Source: Irineochytrium annulatum
Taxonomy: Eukaryota > Chytridiomycota > Chytridiomycetes > Chytridiales > Chytridiaceae
Length of the DNA: 17,493 bases
Direction of reading: 5' to 3'
NCBI GenBank assembly: GCA_027600665.1
Contig: JADGJL010000593.1
Coordinates: 1-17,493 of the forward strand
Shown here: positions 10,044-17,493 of the stretch, piece by piece
Position numbering within the stretch: position 1 is the first letter of the stretch
How the letters are laid out: each line of letters opens with the position of its first letter
Notes under the pieces: generated by a model
What the model was told of the DNA's origin: nothing
The model's input: the letters and a program-made list of their open reading frames with translations, nothing else
Database searches by the model: none
Made by a program: the position numbers and the translations under genes

Positions 10044-12583
10044 CTAATCATAGTCACTGTCTTCGTCAAGATCCTTTCCCTGCAGAAATACTTCCACCTC
10101 TGACCTCCTCGTCTCAGGCACCACCCTTCCCGCTTCCGCAACATCTTCGCCCGTCGTCTCCGCACGTGGCGACGCCGCCATGTCAACGTGATCGCCCGTC
10201 ACTTTCGCCATCTTGTTCGGTGCCTCCTCCATAGCGACGTCCTCGTCGGCCGACCTCCCCCTCTTCGTCGAGTCCGCCATCCCAACGTTCGCCTGTGCGC
10301 CGTTCGCGCCTCCAGTACTACCGTAACCGCTAGCCCCGCTCGTTCGCGACGGCGAGCCCTCCATTATACCGTCAGCAGCGGGCTGCCCCATGACGGTGGC
10401 CCCATCCTGTGCCGACAACTCTACCGCCAAAACTTGTCGCGTGCTGTGGCCGCCCAAACCGGGCTCTTTCTTAATGACGACACCACCGCCAGCACCTTGC
10501 CTTTCCCCAATTGACGAAGCCGACGGCGTCGGCGAACCCCGCTCCCCACTCGGGATCGACCCGCTCCGAACCGACGAACCTGCACCCGCCGGCGCCTTCC
10601 CGAACCGGATCTTCTTCGTCACCCGCCGAGGCGCGGGCGCGGCCGTCGGCAACGATGGCGGTGTCGCAGAGGTTGCCGGCGTCGGCTCCGGCGGGCCCTC
10701 GGAACCCCTGAGTCTCGAGGGAGAGCGCGGCGTCGGAATTGTCAACGAAGGTGTAGGAGTATTTGCGATAGACCCCGGCACCGCCAGCGTCTCAACCGGT
10801 TTCGGAGGGTCCTCAGCAAGCATCGAAGCCCGCGGCGCATCAAGCTGCATGGGCTGGCCGGCTGCCTGCGGTTGACTTCCCGTGACGGCGTGGGCACCGT
10901 TCTTGGAAACGATCATGGCGTCGACGGTCGGTTGAGTGGTCGCCAAGATGTGTTCGAAGTACGCGTCGACCGTCATCCGGTCGAGTGTCATGTCCTGACC
11001 GCATGTCGGGCACCGATAGAAGCCCATGGCGGGGTACTTTTCGCACCAGGAGTATAAGTCGACGCACTGGAATGGGGATGGCATCGAAACTGTCAGACAC
11101 GCGCTTGTTTCCCACGGTATAATGGACTGCATACTTGGAAATGCCGGCACGCCGTTGAACGGATTGGCAATCGGATCCGTTGTTTGGACATTGAGCAAAC
11201 GAGGTTGATGGTTTCCATTCCGGTGGCGCCTGGGAGTAACTCGTCCACTTTATTATCGCAACCGTCAGCTTTCGTACAAAAGTTGAAGCATGAGCGCCAC
11301 GCCTACCTCTCTTCATGCAGACGTCCAACGACGGCTTATTGTTCATCAAATGCCTCACTGCTTCGTCCCGCCCATACATCGTGACCATCTCGACAGCGAG
11401 ATTCCCAGCGGTAGGGCCCTCCAGCATCATGTAATTTAGCCCCTCCTTTAACAGCTTGTCCACAATGACCCCGTCTGTGGGCGCGACGATCGTGACACCC
11501 CGTCCATTCACACGCCACTTCCCCGCGTCCGCAATCGGAATCACGCACCCAACCTCATCTCGCATCACCACCCGGACGCAGTAAAGCGGGGGCGGCGGCT
11601 CTCCCTGCGCCTGAACCGGGTGCAGGAGGTTTATGTCGCCCGAGTCGACGAAGAACCACAGCTTGCAGGAGAAATTTGGGGAAGGGAACCGGTGCGGTTG
11701 AATGAAATAGTCGACAACGTAGGGAATCAAAGGGTCCGCCTTCGCCGTCTGCGGCCCGATACCGACGGTCAATGGTATCGGCTGCGCGTCATAGGCCCAA
11801 TCACTCGCGATGACGGGTATGCTGCGGCCGAATACGACTGCACTCAGCTCTAGTGCTCTCTCTAACAAGCGAATGCGGAGAACAAGCAATGTGAAATCAG
11901 ATCAGGCCCCCCAAGAAAATCCTATTTTCTTACTTCTGAAAGACTCCTCCTTGATCTCATTAAAGTGAGCGAAGATGATGTTGAGCACAACACACGCTCT
12001 CGTAACAGCTACGACGTCGGCTGTCGGCTTTTGCACTGCCGCGACGTAGTGCTGTGAGAGAAGACGAAAACTTAGGCAAACCCCGTGAACTTTAAGCACG
12101 ATACTACCAACCTCCATAATCAGCCCGATGCTACCGAGCTGCGCCGGCACCTTGGCATCAAACGCCCTCACGTCATCGAGCCATTCCACAAACGCCCGGT
12201 AACTCCCCTCGCTCTCCAAACTCGTCAGCATTCCCCAAAGGCCCACGATGTTCGACTCCGCAACCGTCCGCTTCCCCTCGGTGACCTTCAGGACCTGCTG
12301 GCTGGCCGTGCGCGCGAGCTGCAAGAGCTCGTCAAATGTGTAGGTCATCGGCAGAACGGGCGCCGCGGACTGCAGCCGCTGGGCTTGCTGATGCAGCTGA
12401 AGCTGGAACTGCGCCTCCTGCTGTTGCTGCTGCTGCTGGTGCTGCTGATGTTGTTGGTGCTGCAGTGACATCTGCTTCTGCAGCTGCTCCCGTTGCTGGA
12501 ACTGTTGCTGCTGCAGGTGACGGGTTTGTTGGCTCAGGAGCTGCTGCTGCAGTTGCTGCTGCGCCTGATGTTGCTGAGCTTGC

Positions 12584-12614
<31 letters not shown>

Positions 12615-13476
12615 TCTGTTTCATCAGATTTTGATAGAAATTCTGTTGGTTTTGCGGCGTTAAGGAAGCGATCAAACCGCTGGCGATACCAACAGCCGAT
12701 AATGCATCTGAAACCGCCACCGAGCTCGTCGGCGAGGCGACCTGAGCCGCTGTTGACGCGGCATATTGAGTCTGCGTCCAAAGTTGAGGCGGTTGATCTT
12801 GCTGCTGCTGCTGTTGTTGTTGTGAAACGCGCTGTTGATGCTGTAGAAGCTGTTGTTGTACGAGATGCTGATGTTGGACTTGTTCTTGTTGCTGCTGTTG
12901 AAAGTGCCGCGATTGCTGCTGTTGCATCTGCTGCTGCTGATGCATATGCTGCTGATGAAGTATTTGGCCTCCACTATCTTGACGCTGACGCTGCTGAGCC
13001 TGATATCGGGCGCCTCCACCAGCCGAGCCTGCTGAAAAGCTGTTCATAGAAGCCGAGGATGTGGAAGGCGGCAAGGTCGAGGATGTCGAGACGACGGCAC
13101 TGTAAGTCGAAGACATGATCTGCGCGCCATTGGCCGATGCAGGGACGTTGAACAGGACGTTGGATGAGTTGGATGTGACATGGTGAAGGGTGGAGTTGAT
13201 GAACTGAGTTGTCTGCTGCTGCTGAGGTTGCGGCATCGATGCTGAGAACGAAGATCTCGCGGCTTGCTGAAGCTGCGGCTGGTGTTGTTGGTGCTGCTGC
13301 TGTTGGTGTTGCTGCACAATCGCGCGCTGACGTGCCACGGCGTTCCTCTGCTCGTCGGTCAGCACGGACCGGGCCAGCGCCAGCTCCCTCGCGAGTGCCT
13401 GCTCGCGCTCGCTCCCTCCGAGACCGTTGCTGCCGCCTTGCATGCCGCGCGGCGGGTTCGTCGACGAGGACGACAT
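10044..13476 (-). CDS. Glutamine-rich SP-RING (MIZ) zinc-finger protein, likely SUMO E3 ligase of PIAS/Siz/Zmiz type
   Basis: Exons on the minus strand: 13476-12112, 12051-11934, 11861-11307, 11229-11135, 11066-10044; 3156 nt, 1051 aa. The SP-RING is split by the last intron. Joined, it reads NLVCSMSKQRIRLPIRS, then C707-R-H709-F-Q, then C712-V-D-L, then Y-R-C730-P-T-C733: the C-x-H and C-x-x-C zinc ligands of PIAS/Siz SUMO ligases. Upstream, residues about 500-680 (ending LNYMML...VCMKRG) sit where the PINIT domain lies in that family. The N-terminal third is low complexity with Q runs of 8 and 11 and many QQH repeats, followed by a probably helical segment (about 380-495). The disordered C-tail holds IKKEP, a psi-K-x-E sumoylation motif, and ends SEVEVFL...DLDEDSDYD, a hydrophobic-plus-acidic stretch like a SUMO-interacting motif. 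Nuclear role is inferred. Intron 12111-12052 is stop-free and the least certain. Confidence 0.85.
12580..12612 (-). repeat. Polyglutamine tract of 11 codons (mixed CAG/CAA)
   Basis: Eleven consecutive Gln codons in the SP-RING gene. CAG runs are interrupted by four CAA codons, so the DNA is less repetitive than the protein. This usually limits slippage. It is the longest pure Q run of the gene. Confidence 0.95.
12799..12822 (-). repeat. Polyglutamine tract of 8 codons
   Basis: Eight Gln codons (three CAA, four CAG, one CAA in coding order), the second-longest run in the SP-RING gene. Several shorter QQH and HQQ runs surround it between 12400 and 13340. Confidence 0.95.
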
Positions 13477-13732
13477 TCAACGTCCCGCCATGAAAAAATG
13501 CGGCTGCCAAAAGTCGCGAGTGAAAAAGGCGTGTGCATTCATTTACCTGCCACCACGGCCTCCCGCCGCTTTTGGCAGCGACGACTCCAAGCTGGACGGT
13601 ATAGAATGTAGTTGCCTTTACTTTGTTACTGTGCTTTTTCTACTTTCCGTGGCTCTTCTTCCCTGTTTGATCTTATCCCGACTTAGTCATGATGAGGGCG
13701 AAGACGTCAAATCTCGATCGCAACTTCCAGGC
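13477..13732. promoter_or_regulatory. Divergent promoter region of the SP-RING gene and DUS2
   Basis: The two start codons face away from each other across 256 bp, so both promoters must lie here or overlap the other gene. A pyrimidine-rich stretch at about 13615-13680 precedes the DUS2 start. The DUS2 frame stays open leftwards to 13427, but that part encodes nothing family-like. Confidence 0.6.
13503..13579. repeat. 11-bp perfect inverted repeat in the divergent promoter
   Basis: GCTGCCAAAAG at 13503-13513 and its exact reverse complement CTTTTGGCAGC at 13569-13579, with 55 bp between. The left arm is 27 bp upstream of the SP-RING start. The arrangement suits a factor bound in opposite orientation for each gene, or a dimer site. 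Confidence 0.8.
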
Positions 13733-15217
<1,485 letters not shown>

Positions 15218-15231
15218 TACCACTTTTCGCA

Positions 15232-16440
15232 TCAGTAGAGCACTCGAACACACACGAAATACACTAAACGCTCCGTGCGGATTAATTTATTCCTTTTCTC
15301 CTCCTCACTTACGCTCAGACACACAATGGCATAGCCGGCATTATCAAAAAATGTGCATGCATCGATCACCGGTACACTGCTAAAAGTATTTTTGTAGACG
15401 GTCCAGTCGCTCGGAACCAGATGCATCATGCTGTCAGGGACCCGCAAATACCCTCCCGGGGTTATGCTGGCACAAAACCGACCACTATTATGGTAAGGTC
15501 CCGGCCGAATGATGTGCAATATGCTTCCCTGCGACAGCTCTTCCTCCGCCTCGGTGGGGACGATGACCCGCATTTGGTGCTCATATTCGAGAGGAATTCC
15601 CACGCGCTTCAGTCCGCGCGTCTCCTTCGAGGTCTTGTTCGCCATCATGAGCTGAATAGGGAACGGCATGCAGCAGCAGTGCTTGCTGACGACCTCCTTG
15701 ATCCTCATCTCTTCAAGATAATCCGTCTGGAGCTCCTTGAGGAAGAGTCGGACAATCGTACCGCGGATGAGTGCCTCGTTGGCCGTATCAACAGCTGTGA
15801 CGCAGCGCATTACTTCACCAGAAGACCAAGCTAAGACATACTAATCGTGAACGAATCGCCGCCGGCCGACTCCCAGATGTATTGCTTGTCATCGTTGTGC
15901 TTTGTGATCACCTGAACCCTGTCGGCGACAAGGAAAGCGGAGTAGAAGCCGACATGAAGCTTGCTGAAATCGACAGCGGCACCAAGCGCCTCTTTAAATG
16001 CTTTCGTTCCGGACTTGGGGGCAGTGCCGAGCGCGACGAGGTCGGCTTTCGTCATACCGACGCCTATCGCACTCTGCTGTTTAATTAATACATTCCGCGG
16101 TGGCCAAATTGGATCCGGGTACCCGAGTCCCAGATCTCGAGGGTCTTGTTCTCCACGACCTGGTTTAAGCAGACGAACGTGTTGGAGAACGTGCCCAGCT
16201 TCGCAGGTTCCGTCTTCGCCGCGCATAGGATCGTGCACAGAGCGTGGTTCCCGTTGGCCACCAGCTCATGGACGAACACGTCCTTCTTTCTGTCCGAGCG
16301 ATCGCTGTCGATGGTCAGCCAAGCACAGCAACACAACAGCACCAACGAGACGGTGTCAGTCATTAGCGCCAGCAGCTCACGGATCTCGGCGTCGAAAGCA
16401 AAGGTCTCGGTTGCGCTGGACGGCGAGCGATAAATCTTTG
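15232..16440 (-). pseudogene. Diverged HSP90 N-terminal-domain copy fused to an unrecognised C-terminal stretch
   Basis: Minus-strand blocks: about 16440-16347, 16289-16123, 16063-15842, 15794-15232. Joined across GT-AG introns (57, 59 and 47 nt) they give one open frame: [86 protein letters not shown]. All three introns sit at the same codon and phase as introns 1-3 of the HSP90 at 6672, so this is a DNA-level duplicate. Similarity stops near 15622, where HSP90 has its charged linker. The remaining 129 codons (to the stop at 15232) match nothing I know. Oddities: no in-frame ATG (the parental ATGTCCGAC start is lost); a three-residue deletion removes part of GQFGVGFYS; Asp42 is His. E35, N39 and D81 equivalents remain. 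Alternative: a live chimeric gene with an unseen first exon; a GTAAGT near 15320 also allows a different 3' end. Confidence 0.8.
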
Positions 16441-16462
16441 CGGAGTTTGTTTGAAGTCTCAC

Positions 16463-16682
16463 GAATATGAATTGTATTCGATCATTTCCACTGTGAAATC
16501 AACCAAGACGCCTCTTCTCCCCACTCAACCATAAATGCGTTGCAGTGGACGTTGCACTGCCCGTTCTGTGGACGGAAGGGGCAGATCAGAGCCACCGGTG
16601 GCCCCGCGCGGCAAGCTGCACATATGGTGCTGGGATATGATAAATCCGTGACAGCATGGCTTCAACACCGATGACGCATATA
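16463..16682. other. Spacer between the HSP90-like fragment and the hypothetical gene
   Basis: About 220 bp with no gene. It would hold the promoter of the HSP90-like fragment if that is expressed. It contains the perfect palindrome at 16591-16602 and an imperfect inverted pair GCAGTG...CACTGC near 16532-16550. Confidence 0.5.
16591..16602. repeat. 12-bp perfect palindrome GCCACCGGTGGC
   Basis: Self-complementary over 12 bp, in the short spacer between two minus-strand genes. Function unknown; chance occurrence in GC-rich DNA is possible. Confidence 0.7.
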
Positions 16683-17462
16683 TCAAAACCGCAGCGACTC
16701 AATGGCCTTCCCGACGCCAGACTCGAGAAGGGTGACCTGTTCCCTCGAGATCTTCCGAAGTTCCGCGACTCCTTTCGAGCATTTCGCCAGCGTCACCGCC
16801 GTCCTGTCCATCACCACTTCGGACGCCGCGAACCTAACAAGTGCACAGCGTCAGCCGTCTGCGAATAAACATCGGGACGGAACCACTAACCTCGATGCAG
16901 CCTTCATCACCATCTCGTCCGACGTCGACCCCGCCCCAACGCCCGGCGCCGCCGCCGTCGAGCTCGCCACAACTCCCACCCCGACACCCATCATCCCCGT
17001 CGCGCCACCCCCGCTCGTCGTCATGGGATGAACAGCCCCGGCCCTGTTCAAACCCAACGCGACGGACACCAGAGCCTCCTTGAACTTCTCCTGCGTCTCC
17101 TGGTTGGCGCCGGACGCGGATGCCGCTGGGTTCGCGGGAGCGGGCGACGACGGCGTCGACAGCGATGAAGAAGGCGGCGGCCGTTTCGGGGAGGTGTTGG
17201 AGCGGGAGATCGAGGACGACCGCGGAGAAGTGGTCGGCGCGGTGTGGTGATGGCGGGCAAAGCTCTGGGACTGCATGAGGTCGTAGGGCTGTGAAGCCGA
17301 GGAGGATGACGCAGTCGAGGACGATCCCGATCCAGAGGCAGAGGTGGCGGATGCCGTCGCCGGAGGGGGTGATGCCGGGCTCCGTGTTTTCAGGGACGGC
17401 GTGCTGCGTCGCTGGGCCAAATGGCGGGCGGACCGGCCCGGGGACAGTTTGAAGCGGAACAT
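16683..17462 (-). CDS. Hypothetical low-complexity protein
   Basis: Minus strand, exons 17462-16891 and 16833-16683, joined over a 57-nt GTTAGT...TTGTTAG intron; 240 aa from the Met at 17462 (MFRFKLSPGRSARH). The frame stays open to 17493, so the true start may lie beyond the right edge. The first 120 residues are Ser/Pro/Ala-rich and basic, probably disordered. A segment QEKFKEALVSVALGLNRAG follows, then a Gly/Ala/Val-rich linker, then a helical end spanning the splice (MVMKAASRFAASEVVMDRTA, LRKISREQVTLLESGVGKAI). Two short helices flanking a linker would suit a small coiled-coil adaptor subunit, but I recognise no family and assign no function. The splice is supported because it extends the amphipathic helix without a stop; reading on instead ends in stop codons soon after. 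Confidence 0.65.
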
Positions 17463-17493
17463 GTCGAAGGGGTTGGATCGCAACGGGGGCGGT

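Noticed and set aside
12400..12640. CTG/TTG repeats resembling a CRISPR or satellite array
   Set aside because: Units are codons of glutamine tracts in frame with a long coding exon; there are no spacers.
12336..13049. 237-codon Ala/Val-rich plus-strand ORF
   Set aside because: It is the shadow of CAG/CAA glutamine codons read on the other strand in another frame.
13427..13732. Upstream extension of the DUS2 frame to 13427
   Set aside because: It overlaps the first codons of the SP-RING gene, includes a pyrimidine-rich stretch and has no similarity to the DUS2 family, so the start at 13733 is preferred.
15421..15834. 137-codon plus-strand ORF opposite the HSP90-like fragment
   Set aside because: Its translation has no family features, and the minus strand over the same bases has clear HSP90 similarity.

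Overview
The window looks like nuclear DNA of a fungus. Genes carry many short GT-AG introns (42-81 nt, except two of 117 and 177 nt in HSP90) with branch sites such as TGCTAAC. Coding DNA is GC-rich, spacers are AT-rich, and protein matches are to fungal or eukaryotic families. A zoosporic or other early-diverging filamentous fungus fits the gene set, but the sequence alone does not settle the phylum.

Layout, left to right. (1) Positions 1-5563, plus strand: the 3' part of a very large DIP2/Cps1-type protein with two FAAL-like adenylation domains; its 5' end lies outside the window. (2) 5564-6671: an AT-rich spacer, then the HSP90 promoter with a heat-shock element, a CCAAT box, a 16-bp palindrome and a short tandem repeat. 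(3) 6672-9329, plus: complete cytosolic HSP90, seven exons, 705 aa, ending in MEEVD. (4) 9330-10043: convergent spacer with a tandem repeat. (5) 13476-10044, minus: a 1051-aa glutamine-rich SP-RING (PIAS/Siz/Zmiz-type) SUMO E3 ligase candidate, five exons. (6) 13477-13732: a divergent promoter region with an 11-bp inverted repeat. (7) 13733-15217, plus: DUS2-type tRNA-dihydrouridine synthase, three exons. (8) 16440-15232, minus: a diverged second copy of the HSP90 N-terminal ATPase domain. It keeps the three parental intron positions, has no visible start codon, and continues into about 130 residues I do not recognise. (9) 17462-16683, minus: a low-complexity hypothetical protein with one intron, possibly open past the right edge.

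Most genes are housekeeping (lipid metabolism, protein folding, sumoylation, tRNA modification) and do not form an evident pathway. The most unusual object is the HSP90 N-domain copy. It lies about 6 kb from the complete HSP90 in opposite orientation and is open across four exons after splicing. It has lost the initiator ATG and part of the ATP-lid glycine motif, and HSP90 similarity stops exactly where the parental charged linker begins. It is either a decaying DNA-level duplicate or a new chimeric gene.

All exon joins were inferred by eye from splice consensus, frame continuity and remembered family conservation. None was tested with transcripts or alignment software.
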